From NCBI GenBank assembly GCA_963576735.1, contig OY755182.1, positions 992,001-1,056,000 of the forward strand: 64,000 nucleotides of DNA, read 5' to 3'. The position numbers and the translations under genes were made by a program. The notes beneath the pieces are model-generated. The model was not told where the DNA came from, did not search any database, and was given only the letters and a program-made list of their open reading frames with translations. Positions 1 to 10,883 of this stretch are shown here, one piece after another. This DNA comes from Bedellia somnulentella (taxonomy: Eukaryota; Arthropoda; Insecta; Lepidoptera; Bedelliidae). Positions within the stretch are counted from its first letter, which is position 1; every line of letters begins with the position of its first letter.

Positions 1-3000
1 TGTCCTCGATTTTGAAACGTTTCTTACAAACTGGGCACTCGAACGGACCGTGTTCCTGAAATATATTTATACAGTATTAATATAGAATAGAATAGAATAA
101 CTCTTTATTGCACATCAAACACAAATTTACAAAAATAATAATATGATCAAACAGTTCACAGTGAGGTACAATTGGCGGTCTTATCGCTAAAAGCGATCTC
201 TTTCAGACAACCTTTGGAAGGTGAGATCGATAAATTAATTATTTGGGTAGATGCACAAAACAAGGTTTTCCGGTACTCTGAGTTCAATCAGTCGTGAATA
301 TTTTATTTATCAATTTTTTCCGGGATAAAAACTATTCTATTTCATAATTTGGGCCATTATCTAACATTCTGCTAAATTTCATTCTTATACATTCTGTAAT
401 TGAGAAGCCTTTTCACCTCAAACACACAAACATCCAAACATCTAAACTTTCACATTTATAATATTAATACGATAATACAACATTTTCTTAATAATTTTCC
501 AATTGATTGAACTATATAAAAGAGTTCATTATACTTTTTACTATATAAAATATATTATGTAGTAAATAGTAGTTATAATATAGTAATTATAGTAGAAGAC
601 GCCCTTGGAAGATATATTAAGCTAAATAAGAGTGTGCTCAAAAAGGCAGTTGTCCGAAGTATAAAGAATTGATGTATGTAAATGAAGCTAGAGATTTTCC
701 AGAATCGTACAGTGGTTATCGATAGTATACCTACCCACTGAGAACAAATGGTGTAAATGTATGTATGTTTTAAATAACTTCATACTCACAGGTTTATGTT
801 CCGTCATATGATTATCGAATGCAGTTTGTTTCTGGTAAGTCTTATAACATATTTCACAGCGCAGTTTGGCTGATGTATAGGCCGAAGATTGCTTCCGAGA
901 CTGTAACTCTGCTATTTGTTCTTCTAGCTGTGGAGTATAAGAACTATACAGAAATGTAGGTTACATACGTACGAATTTCGCCTTTTCAGAGCTATATCCC
1001 AAAAAGTCAGAGTTCAGAGATAAAAATTATTCAGCCACTATTGGAAGTTCAGGGGGAAAAAGATAGTAAAATAAATATTTTTGGTGCTGGGTCTCCAAAA
1101 CACTTAAACAGCCACAACAACCTAAGTGCTTCTTACGAAAAGAAACGGGGTAGAGCTATTCTACGCCTATGTTATCGGTGTTGGGAAGGCTTTAAATATA
1201 TACTACCCCGTAGTGAAGGTCTAAAATTTGGTCCTCACATTTGTGCTATTGCAGCAAGAGTCCGAAAACTCATGCATATTTTCAAAAATATAAGACATGT
1301 TTTACAACCTTCATTACTTAAACGTGTATAGCTACGTCCACACTGTGCCTTTTTTTGTTCAATAAGGGCATGCGTCATAGCGCAGTCAACAGCGCACGTG
1401 AGGCATGCCCTTAATGCATGCGCGATGACAGTTGAAAGCGGAGCGCGCGCTGTGTTGCAAGTTATCCGGAGTCGGGTGGATTTCTGTGCGTCATAGCGTT
1501 CAACATCAAGATGGTGGACGAAGAAAAAGATTTAACATTAAGTTTTATTGAAGACTAGCTGACCCGACAGACTTCGTACTGTCAAATTTGCTTATGACAA
1601 AAGCTTAAGGCATTTTTTCCGGTACTCTTAGTTCAATAAGGCGTGAATATTTTATTGGTCAAATTTATCCGGGATAAAAAGTATCCTTTGTTATTATTTG
1701 GGTCATCCAAGTTCAAGGATATGAATGTCTTTAAAAATATGCATTATGAACCCCATTTCATGCTCTTTAATTCTAAATTTATTTGGTTACTCTCGCTTAC
1801 TTGGTTTAGCTAATATCGCAGTTTAAAAATTACCATGATTTTTTGACATTTTCGTAAATAAGTCTAAAACAAAAGAAGTTCATAGGCTGATATGACGCAT
1901 ATAGTGTTCTTAGGGCCTGCCACTACTGCACCTCAAATTACAACCACATCCCCTGCGGGGGCCAATCTTCTTAGGTAAGCCTGCTAGACCCTTTCATTCA
2001 TATATAATATGTACTTGAGTAGCCTTTTTGTTCCAAACACACAAACATCCAAACATCTAAACTTTCACATCGCGATTCAGAAAATGACGTCATTTGCACA
2101 ACGCCATCTATCGGACTTTGGATTCCAACTATCATTTTAGTTCTATATTTAGACTTAAGATGTCGTTGCAAGTACTATACTGAATTGCGTAAAGTAATAT
2201 TTTTCTTCTTGAACTCACAAAATTAATCATATCTTTTGATAGAGTGAACCGATTTCGATGAAACAAAAACTAAGTTATACCTCAAGTTACGTATAATTTT
2301 TGTATATAAACATTTTCAGCATTGAATTCGTAGATTTTACGTGATGTGCGCACATACAAACATATAAACAGACATACAGACAAACAGACAAAAATTTAAA
2401 AAATGATGGAAATGGGCTCTGTTACTTATCTGTTCTCACGCTGGCTATTTTTTTTTCAATTTCTTCAATGTACAAAAATGACTTTTCTACAGATTTATTA
2501 TATGTATAGACTAGCTGACCCGACAGACTTCGTACTGTGAAAAGTGTAGACTTTCACGTCGTCAAACTCAAATATTTAACTGAATCGTTGAGGGTCTCTG
2601 TCATGAGATGAGAAAAAAGGTGTTTGTCGTAGTTTCGGCTGAGCATTGATTCTGAGTCAGTCAGTCCATCTTGTCTTGCACTTCATCCTCGCGTGTAAAA
2701 ATTTGTTGCGGAGTAATTTTAAAATTGCATTATCTTCTAAGATGTTAATTAAAATTAAGTCATGTCAAGGACCGCTTTGTTCACAATAAAATACTCTTAA
2801 TCAACAACACATTTATTTGGGTAAGGGTTAATATTATGTTGATAAAATATCATGGCATATTATAAGCAATAATGCTTTTATTTCAACCAAATTTTGTTAC
2901 CATAAAGATGGTTATAGTGAGTCAATCTTAAAAGATAGACATATACAGTCCTGCACATGTTTTTAGAGCATTTAAAGAAAAATAATTCTTTAATACATAC

Positions 3001-6000
3001 TTTTTGTGTAACTTAAACCGTTTACGCAGCACACACAACGGAAGCCTTAAAATATGAATAATTATCCCCGTTTTTGTAACATTTATCACTGATTCTTTGC
3101 TCCTATTAGTCACAGCGTGATGATATATAGCCTAAAGCCTTCCTTAATAAATGGACTATCCAACACAAAAAGATTTTTTCAATTTGATTGGCCAGTTCCT
3201 AAGATCCTAGCGTTCAAACAAACAAACTCTTCAGCTTTATAATATTAGTATAGATTACAGAAGCTTTCCACAACTCTGGGATCCTAACAATAAACTTTAC
3301 ACTAATAAAGTAAAGAGGAACGATGTTTTTTTTTTCTGGAATTTCTTATGACCAAGTAAGCTGCATAATATATATTCCCCCAAATAAAATATTGTCGTCG
3401 CACATGTTTCCAACAGAAACTCAAACTACGAATAAAGTATGGTGTTGGTTTCAATTAACGCATTCACTTATTGTAAGCGTCAATTGAAAGTTGAATAGAA
3501 AGATGAAGACGAAAGTTGAAGATGAAAAGGCACAGTGTGGACGTAGCTTTTATATAGCATTATGCGAGTGTTTATTGACATATTATATAACGTCATGGGG
3601 TGGTGCTGACAAAACAAATTTAAAAGTGTTGGAAGTTGCTCAGAGGGGGTTATTAAAAGTCAGTACTTTCAAGCCTATTCTGTTCCCCACTACTGAACTT
3701 AATACTTTTTGTGAAGTTTTGACAGTAAGAAAGCTGTACATTTTATTGACAGTGTTGAAACAACATGTATCATCAAATCGTCTTAATCTCAAACGGCGAC
3801 GTGACATTGTTTTTGTAAAACCCAAATTAAACACAAAATATGGTCAAAACTATTTTTCATTTTTAGGCCCTCACCTTTATAATTCTATTAATAAAATACT
3901 AGACATACGAGATTTAAATAGTTACGAATGTAAATGTAAACTTTTACCCTGGTTACTTACTTTAAGTTATGATCAGACTGAGATGTCATTAGAAATACAA
4001 TGCTAAATATTTGGTGACTCCTAGGATTTTCAAAATAGACTGTATTTTACACAATCGCAAACACACACACAAACATACATTCAAACACACACACATACAC
4101 ACACACATATATACATACTAACTTACACATACATTTGAGGATGCAAAAGCATGCAATTGATTACAATCTACATGTATTAAATTTAAGTTTTTCATTTAAT
4201 ATAATTAAAATTAACTTATAGTTCTCTCTTTTAAAGAACTTGTGCTATTGGTTGATCTCTTTCTTTTGTGTAACTTTTAGTCTATAAACATATTTTTTAA
4301 GAAGCTGAAATGATTGTGAGCCAACTTTATGGGTTGAGCAAAATACTTTTCCTAAGTTTACAGGGCTTTGTCCTTTTTATTAGGGAGTATGAAACTCAAT
4401 TTGTTGTACCTTTTTTCAATAAAAATATATTATTATTATATTATTATTATTAATAATTGCAGTAGTATATAATATAGATTAGTCAAGATTCTAACTTGTG
4501 TGTTGACAAGTAGGCACTTAATTAGTTTTTAACTAGATCCCAAACTTTCGTTCGTTCTACTATGTAGTAACATTTTTGCGCCTATTATAAATACTGGCAT
4601 TAAATTAGTTTTATGCTGTGTTTCCTTTTTTGGTCCTCCGAGCCTGATTCTTCGCGTGAGTGTCGGGTAAGAGGAGGAAGGATGTTGGGGCTTTTTAGTG
4701 ATGTTTAAGCCGAAAGGGTGGAAACCCTGTAAATAGTTTTTTTTATTTGTTTATTTTCTTTTTACTTACAAAAATAGCTGAGGAATTACTTATAATGAAG
4801 CTTTCTTTGCTGAGTAAGAAAAAAGGCTTCGGCATTGAAATGGCAAAAGGCATGGCAGAAGTATTAAGTAAGTATTTTTTAAATTCCATCTATTTTACCG
4901 ACTGCAATAAACTCAATGAGTAACGAGAGGATTTTTCTACAGCATTTACTGATAAATAGAGGAAAGAATTGCAAATAAGGATTGATATTGATTTAATTTA
5001 CCTAGAATAAGAGATATATGAAAAAGTTATGAATCTTTCTCCTTAACCTACAGAAATAAGTAACAAATGTAATTGGGCATTATTCAATTAATGCAGTAAT
5101 TTTGAGATGAAGGAAAATAATATTGAGCCAACTGGGTTTTCAACTTATCACATGAAAAGCTCTACTCCCTTTATAATAATAACAATTAAATATATGAAAT
5201 ACATTTTTTTATTTATCTTGAGTGACATATGAGAGATATGGGGTTGTGTTATCCTTACATGACACAAAACCGATAAAAAATACTGATGATACATACCGTT
5301 AATTTAATGATGTCAAAACATTGCTTGATTTGGTTTTCTAGCTGCTTAGCTTTACTTCTAGTATTGCGTTGCTTCTTAGATTCTACTTCTTCTATCTTCT
5401 TCTTTTTACATTTTGCTACTGAGCGTGACTTTTTCTTTAGTTGTTTTTTCTGTAACTAAAAATAAAACTTATTAATTTCTTTATAAAATGAAAAATTGAT
5501 GATAATGCATGAAAAAAAATTATGATTGTAAATGAATCTTGGGAGGTCAATCAGGACTGTACAAAGTGGCAATCAACAGTCTACCCTAATGCGTGAGTCT
5601 ATTTATTTACTTACTTACTTACAAAAGAAATATTAACATAAATACAGTTTTACAAATCAAAAGTACATTTGGTTGTCTTTACACTAAAAACACTTTTCCA
5701 GGCAACTTCCAAATGTAGAGCTAACATAATTTAAATCTTTTTGTTCATGAAAACCTCATGTGGGGATTATTACTTATAAATAAAGAATAAATAAAGGAAA
5801 GCAAAACCTCGACACAGGCGGGTGTCGCCCTTTATTTATTCTTTATGTAGAGGTAACATTCGATGATGTTCTATCGTTTTTCTTTATTATTTTTATACTA
5901 TTTATTTATTGTGTTTTTATTCTAAACTACATTTTTTTAAATGCCTATATTGAAGTTGCTAAATTGAAAACTTAAATAATATACTCTAATTAAATACAAA

Positions 6001-7792
6001 AGTAGTAGTAATAAATTTAGTATTGTTGCCAAAATAGAGTTAATAGTTGTAGAGATAATGCAATACTTGACTTTATAACTTACTTTACTAAGCGCTTCAT
6101 CATCACTTAAAACTTCATCTTCTTTGGTTACCTGCAATTCCTCAACAACTAAATCAACATTTTTATCATTAACATCATCATCACCATCTTCTTCTGTATT
6201 TTGTTCTTCTCTGCATAAATATTCATCATCAGACTCTGGTGTTTCAGTTTTAATTGGCTTTTCATCATCATGCGTTACTGAGATCAATGATTCTGGGTCT
6301 ATGTGAGTGATGGATAGACTGGAATGGAGCTTGAGATCATTTCGTTGAGATTTGAGCAATTCTTTTTGTTTTGACTAGAAGAACATAAAAGTCTATTAAA
6401 TTAAGTCTACATATATATACTCAGGGCTATAAATCTTAAGAGGAGGTGGCCAGAGCTTGGGAACTAAAACTCCTGAGCCACTTTCGGAAGTTGAGTGGGG
6501 AAAAGACTGTAACACAAATGTTTTTAGTGATGTGTCTCCAACGGCATAGCACAAAAATCACTTAAATACCCCCAATACCCCTAGTAAGAAGACTCAGGGT
6601 CGCCTCTTAAGATCACTCATGGAAAGATATAGGGTAGTGATGTTCTAAATGCTACACAGTTAATCAGCTTATAAAAGCTCTAATAAAAAAAAACTGTTTT
6701 GTCTTTAATTTGTGTATTGCCATACTCTTTCAGATGTTGTGCATGACACATATGAAGTCTCTATTTCATATTAGCAATACCAGATTTATTGGTCTAACTT
6801 AAGTGGATATCACACAGAGCTTGGTGCTGCTTTCACGCAGCATCTGTGTTTTTCCTGTTGACATATATCACAGAGATATGGCCCAATCATACTGAGCTTT
6901 ATTAGAAAGATTAGAGTCACCCAATGGGCCGTGGCAAGAGCTATATTATAAAAGTAATCAAATTTGCAATATCATTACTCTTTGGTTTGGTGGATGTAGA
7001 TTAGTTTATAGATTTATGAAAAACAAATGACTATGGGCAGATTCCTTGGGTTTATAACTGTAACATTGTACCAGGAGTACTATAAAATTGACTGTACTGT
7101 GAAATAAGAGCATTGCAGCACTAGAATTTGTGGAGGTTCTATATACTTCTTAACAAATAATTTCTATGTTATTCTTTAAGTTGTCAGTCTACCTTGTGGT
7201 TCTCTAACAGCACTATGTCTTCTCGCACAAAGCTCATAAGACTATCAGTTGACATATTGATGAACAAAATACAATAGAACTTTTTCCCATAAATTGAACA
7301 AAAGTATTAAAATGCATAAACATATATACAATTTAGAAGCTTTTAAACATACATTGTTTAAACCTAAGAAATAAATTAGGACTTACTTTTCCAACTGTAT
7401 GAATTAAGTTTCGTAGTACATCTTGGGACTTAAGACTTTTGAGGATTAGCTCAAAACATTTGCGAAGGACTGCATCACACTCATAGCAAGCATGTTGTGG
7501 TAAGCCTTCTTTGTTTTCCTGAAACAAGTGTTTTTCTTGATAAATTACATCACAAAATATTAGTGTTCAAAAATAAACAATTGGCACTAACAAATATTTT
7601 AGAAAACAAAATTTAACATAAACTATTGCTCACGGATCAAACTTTTTGTCACAAATAGAGAAAACTAAAAGAGAAAAGACCACTTACTTTAAGCACAGGA
7701 ATATATTCAATACATTGACTTAATGGAGGTGTTTCAAAGCTGAGTAACTTTACATTTGAAGCGAGACATATTCTACAGACTTGTAATGTCAT
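1..7792 (-). CDS. ZAD / C2H2 zinc-finger protein, 5' seven exons (partial)
   Basis: Likely a nuclear DNA-binding transcription factor of the insect ZAD-ZNF family. Seven consecutive exons join in frame, all in phase 0: 7688-7792 (start ATG at 7792), 7387-7518, about 7193-7280, 6084-6374, 5297-5449, 790-927 and 55 to the window edge. Exons 1 and 2 form the ZAD, with its two Cys pairs visible as CRIC (residues 6-9) and CYEC (start of exon 2). Exon 4 encodes a very acidic linker and exon 5 a Lys-rich segment. Exon 6 holds the first C2H2 finger (CEIC ... HMTEH) and exon 7 starts the next (CPVCKKRF). Donors are good GTAAGT/GTGAGT/GTATGT sites; only the acceptor of exon 3 is unclear. The rest of the zinc-finger array lies beyond the left edge. 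The introns are filled with mobile elements, and a piggyBac element sits 225 bases upstream of the start. The family call is firm; the orthologue is not identified. Confidence 0.85.
85..232 (-). mobile_element. LINE 3' end fragment
   Basis: The segment reads, on the minus strand, as a LINE 3' untranslated end finishing near an AATAAAG signal. The plus strand shows ctctttattgcaca followed by the cttatcgctaaaagcgat and caacctttgg blocks. The same blocks recur at 49421-49575 (ccttattgcacg, cttatcgcc, caacctttatgg), so this is a dispersed family. It lies in an intron of the ZAD gene. No coding part is visible. Confidence 0.55.
236..480 (+). repeat. Dispersed retroelement tail (ACTAGCTGACC family), truncated
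   Basis: The text matches the element at 1555-3252 in several blocks: ttccggtactct, the gtgaatattttatt block, ccgggataaaaa, and the closing acacaaacatccaaacatc followed by ttataatattaata. It lacks the head sequence. It ends in the ttataatatta motif common to insect RTE-like 3' ends. It lies in an intron of the ZAD gene. Confidence 0.55.
596..715 (+). mobile_element. Degenerate LINE-B fragment
   Basis: The segment resembles the coding 3' end of the LINE-B family at 61035-61435. Matching landmarks are gagtgtgctcaaaaaggc, ccgaagtat and gtaaatgaagctagag. It is short, decayed and without an open frame. It lies in an intron of the ZAD gene. Confidence 0.45.
985..1150 (-). repeat. R250 retroposon, degenerate copy
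   Basis: The landmarks of the R250 family are recognisable but diverged: cagccacta, ttggaagttcag, gggtctccaaaa. The copy abuts the LINE fragment that starts near 1217. Confidence 0.4.
1330..3548 (+). mobile_element. Harbinger-like DNA transposon remnant with MADF-type reading frame
   Basis: The ends are inverted repeats: AGCTACGTCCACACTGTGCC at 1330-1349 and its complement at 3529-3548. The element interrupts the LINE reading frame exactly between 1329 and 3549; the target duplication is TA-rich and ambiguous. Inside, an ATG at 1511 opens a frame starting MVDEEKDLTLSFIED, which is broken at 1554 by another insertion and resumes at about 3253 with YRSFPQLWDPNNKLYTNKVK. That pattern matches the start of a MADF domain, as in the Myb/MADF protein of PIF/Harbinger elements. 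No transposase is visible, so the copy is non-autonomous or internally deleted. Confidence 0.65.
1555..3252 (+). mobile_element. ACTAGCTGACCCG retroelement, two tandem copies
   Basis: The insertion starts with ctagctgacccgacagac and ends in ttataatattagtata, an end typical of insect RTE-like retroelements. A second head (ctagctgacccgacagac) occurs at about 2512, so two copies or a partial tandem are present. Insertion is within the MADF-type frame: removing it rejoins GAA-GAT-TAC in frame. No open reading frame longer than 60 codons belongs to it. A further tail without the head lies at 236-480. Confidence 0.6.
4054..4125. repeat. CA-rich microsatellite
   Basis: A run of imperfect CA/TACA repeats lies between the LINE stop codon and its 3' tail, hence in the 3' untranslated part of the split LINE. 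Confidence 0.7.
4612..4800 (+). repeat. R250 retroposon, strongly degenerate copy
   Basis: Only scattered landmarks remain: gtcgggtaagagg, ttggggctttttagtgat and aaaaatagctgaggaattact. The order and orientation fit the R250 consensus. The rest of the intron from 4456 to 5296 shows no gene. Confidence 0.35.
5537..5850 (+). repeat. LINE-B 3' end plus SINE-A pieces
   Basis: Positions 5537-5601 resemble the coding end of LINE-B (caatcaggactgtacaaagtggcaatcaacagtctaccc block, then gcgtgagt). Positions 5745-5850 carry SINE-A pieces: ttcatgaaaacctcatgtgg, then rearranged cgacacaggcggg and ctttatttatt blocks. Both lie in an intron of the ZAD gene. Confidence 0.45.
6413..6661 (-). repeat. R250 retroposon copy
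   Basis: The copy runs tatactcagggctataaatc through cagccgagccac-like and gtggggaaaagac blocks to ctacacag. Compared with the consensus, it has an extra short insertion (aagaagactcagg) before the gtcgcctctta block. It lies in intron 3 of the ZAD gene. Confidence 0.65.
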
Positions 7793-8016
7793 ATTAAATA
7801 CAGTTTTCATACAGCATTTAAAATATTTTCATGAAATTGTGATATAGAAGAGAAGAAGTAAATAAATAAATTAACTTTTTGTTATCGTCCCGGTATTCAT
7901 TGGCAGATTTTGACGTTTACGCCAATGCCAATTATGAATAATGTTAACAAAGTAGGGATGATTTGTAGGCATAGAGCTCTTTTGCTAGATTATACCTCTA
8001 TGTTTGTAGGTATTAA
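7793..8016 (-). promoter_or_regulatory. Upstream region of the ZAD zinc-finger gene
   Basis: This 224-base stretch between the ZAD start codon and the piggyBac element must hold the 5' untranslated region and probably the core promoter, if transcription starts close by. I see no clear TATA box. The TTAA target of the piggyBac element is at 8013-8016. Confidence 0.35.
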
Positions 8017-8992
8017 CCCTAGAAAGATAATCTGCGCCTCTGAGGCGCACGCTAAACCTAAATATCGTCGTCTCTTTTCAAGGGTCGCGCGCCCGAACCC
8101 ATTATTTCTTGTAATCTCATACGCCACCGAGTTGGACAGCGGGACGGAAGTGCGGAGTCAGTAAGTACTTTAGTTTCGCTGTTTTTAGAGGCCGATGCGC
8201 TCGCGAAGCGCAAGATTATCTTTTGTGTAACTTTTAACACTTTATGTGATGTACGATTTATTGTTTATTTTGTAACTTTATGTTGTTTTTACTTATATTT
8301 TTATAATAATAATAAGTCAGTCAAGAACGAGAAGCCCTTGAACCGTAGGCAATATATGAAAATGTTGAGTAGTCAACTCACAGAACCCTGGATGAGAAGT
8401 CGATTGGGCAAACCGACCCTGAAACGTTCAGCCCGGACCGCTATACAGAGTGCATTGCCAATTTCTACTGAAGAAGTTCCTGAGGATGTCCAAAATGAAC
8501 CAGTGCCCAAGAAAAGGCGATATTGTGACATATGCACCTCGACAAAAAAGCGGATGTCAAAAATGACTTGCGCTGAGTGCAAGAAGTGTGTCTGTGGAGA
8601 GCACAAAAAAGATATCTGCATCTACTGCATATAATGTGGTAAATATTGTGCCAAAGTCTTTTATTTTTATAAGTAATTATGTTCCTATAAAAAAACAAAA
8701 GTTTTGTGATTGTTATAAACGATTAAAAATAATTATAGCGTACTTAAAAAGAAGTCTGATTTTTTTTGTTAATTTTCTAAGAGGTTTAGAGTTTTTAGAA
8801 TTTTTCTAGAATAATAAAAAAAATAAAAAAATGTTGCCGTTTATTTCTTCAATAAAGTATGGAAGTGACGATTAAAATAAATAATTATAATAAGCTAATC
8901 ATTTACGACCACTAGGGGGGTCACAATATCGTGCGCTCCAGAGGCGTAAGATTATCTTTCCCGCACATCAAAATATGATTATCTTTCTAGGG
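8017..8992 (+). mobile_element. Internally deleted piggyBac element with intact ends
   Basis: The 976-base element is bounded by TTAA on both sides (8013-8016 and 8993-8996). It begins CCCTAGAAAGATAATCTGCG and ends with ATCTTTCTAGGG, the known piggyBac terminal sequence. Subterminal inverted repeats follow: gcgcctctgaggcgcacg near 8034 and its near-complement gtgcgctccagaggcgtaa near 8933. Only the C-terminal part of the transposase remains (8311-8634), so it cannot move itself, but both ends look usable in trans. Confidence 0.92.
8311..8634 (+). pseudogene. piggyBac transposase, C-terminal Cys-rich end
   Basis: The open frame ends at 8634 and encodes the final part of a DDE_Tnp_1_7 transposase. 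The landmarks are QLTEPWMRSRLGKPTLKR, the basic PKKRRYC stretch (nuclear-localisation-like), then the Cys-rich end CDICTS...CAECKKCVCGEHKKDICIYC, a RING/PHD-like zinc-binding region that binds the subterminal repeats in this family. The catalytic Asp residues lie upstream in intact relatives and are absent here. The frame is undamaged across the retained part, so the deletion may be fairly young. Confidence 0.88.
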
Positions 8993-8999
8993 TTAAAAA

Positions 9000-10880
9000 G
9001 AGACCTATTATATTGTGACACATCTTTAAATATTTACGATGTGTTGAAAAAATTAAGGCTACTCTATCTATCAACCATAGAAATGATGCGCTGTTACATC
9101 ATCATCAGCTACTTCTGACTCGGATCATTTTGGAAAACAATATCATTATGGAAATCATCCATCCCTCTTGTCAAACTGGTTCCCTGTGGAGCTGGGCTTG
9201 TGTTGCTAAGTCACTTGCTCAGACCATAAAGAACGTAGTTGACAATAATGACTTCTAAAGTTGGAAAGTCATTTTCGGTTTTTCGTATGCAGTTTTAAGG
9301 GTCTATAAATATGATAATAACAATCGAAACAGTTTACTCACGTAAAAAATTGAGGCGAAAGGCGTTTTTCTCATCCCAGATCCCTTCATGGTAAATTCTA
9401 AATTATGACTCAATTATTTTTTCTATAATCAGTCTACAATGCCTGACCCTCCTCATTAATACAACTTCCACATCAGAAGCCCCTTCGGCAAAGATTTTAA
9501 ACGCAATATTATCTTCTGGTTCTGCTGTATGTCTCGATGGTCTGATACTGCTACATTTCAAATATCTTTTGAGTATTTCCTTCGGGGAAGCAGAGCCCTT
9601 TCGGGAGAGAGATTTATTCCACTACCTTCGGCAATGTTATAGTTCACCGTTACCGCCCAAATTACTATCGTTGAAAATTTATTTACTATTCGGTTGCCAA
9701 TGAGTCTATCATTGGCACTGGCACCTGCCCACTGCCCAGCTAGCACTAGCGACCTTTTGACTAGATGACGCGTGGTATAAAACAGCCATTTCTCTCGCAC
9801 TTACATAGTATCGCATATTTTTATCTCATTCTAACCGTCAGAGTAACGATAAAATAACGCTCGTGCTAGGTCTCCCTGATATCAAAATTTATAACTATTG
9901 ACTCACTTCGCCTCTTAGGTGCCCCAGTTCTAGAAAATTCTAATGGAAAATTAATAACTGTTTTTTTTAACTCTTAGCATAGCTAAACTATCACCTTGCA
10001 TATGCCAGAGTAATATATTGTTTGCTTGTACCTACGAATACTAGTTCAGTCACAAACTGAGATCTTTTCTTTTATGGAGGCCAGGCCATTTTTTAACATA
10101 TCTTTCAATGATCATTACCTGACTTAATCCACAATTCCAATAAGATGTGGTGGTATTTGCGTCCACAGCATTTCAAATATACCGTTACCAGCTTCATACC
10201 ATACGCGTTATTAATAAGACTATGAGTTGGATCGGAAAACCATGCTGCTGGTCATGAAAAATATGATGAGTGTTAATAATAGAAAAGAATAATAATGAGA
10301 ACTAGTAAAATAGAAAAAAAGTCCTGACTACTTGATTTATGCAGTAGGATGAGCCTGCTCAACTTTTAACAGTCTGGAAATACGCCTTTATCAATACATT
10401 TATTAAAAAGTATCGTTAAATGAGGAGCCATTACATTTATTATCCTGTTTATTACAGAAACGTGACACAGTTATGTCCTCTTTTTTTTGGGTTAACAGTT
10501 TATTAGTACTATTACGTTACTCCTGTCATCATGATAATCTGCTTTTATTTTAGCAAAATGTTGTTCTAACAACTCGAGAGATTCTTGGGGAAATGAGTTA
10601 ATTTCTCTGTTGTTTAATTTAAAAAATATTAACAATCAGTGCTCTTGATTGTATCAGTTCATTATACAGTACTAAATTGAGATCATTTGAGGATTTTAGT
10701 TTTTCAGTTTCCCGCAGATCAACCTTGTGACCTTCGAATCCAGAAGCTAGTCACTGTCATACAAAAAAATATCGCGTGGAATCTTTGGTTTAATTTTTGA
10801 TAATAAATATTCCTTTACCAGCATTCGTTTCTGAAATAAATATTTTGAACTTAACTGAATTTATTGAGTCTTATAATATC
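9000..10880. other. Intergenic stretch, no gene recognised
   Basis: No reading frame here looks like a known protein and no splice-linked exon set is evident. The stretch is AT-rich without clear repeats of the families listed elsewhere. Short open frames (for example on the minus strand at 9558-9800) have no coding character that I can support. Confidence 0.5.
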
Positions 10881-10883
10881 TAG

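Larger units (their letters stand above)
1217..4455 (+). pseudogene. LINE reverse transcriptase C-terminus, split by a DNA transposon
   Basis: Two pieces of one non-LTR element read on the same strand. The left piece, about 1217-1329, encodes a segment with HICAIAARVRKLMHIF. The right piece, about 3549-4006, continues with ALCECLLTYYITSWGG and runs to a stop at 4004-4006. This is the conserved region after the polymerase domain in CR1/Jockey-like LINEs, where RVRKLMHIF... normally runs straight into YALCE..LTY..SWGG. The 2.2-kb element at 1330-3548 separates them. The 3' end is near 4425-4455, with an AATAAA-like signal followed by ATT repeats. The exact clade cannot be set from this piece. 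It is non-functional. Confidence 0.75.

Noticed and set aside
5937..6083. Extension of the acidic ZAD-gene exon to a later stop
   Set aside because: A strong GTAAGTT donor ends the exon at 6084, and the next exons continue in phase.
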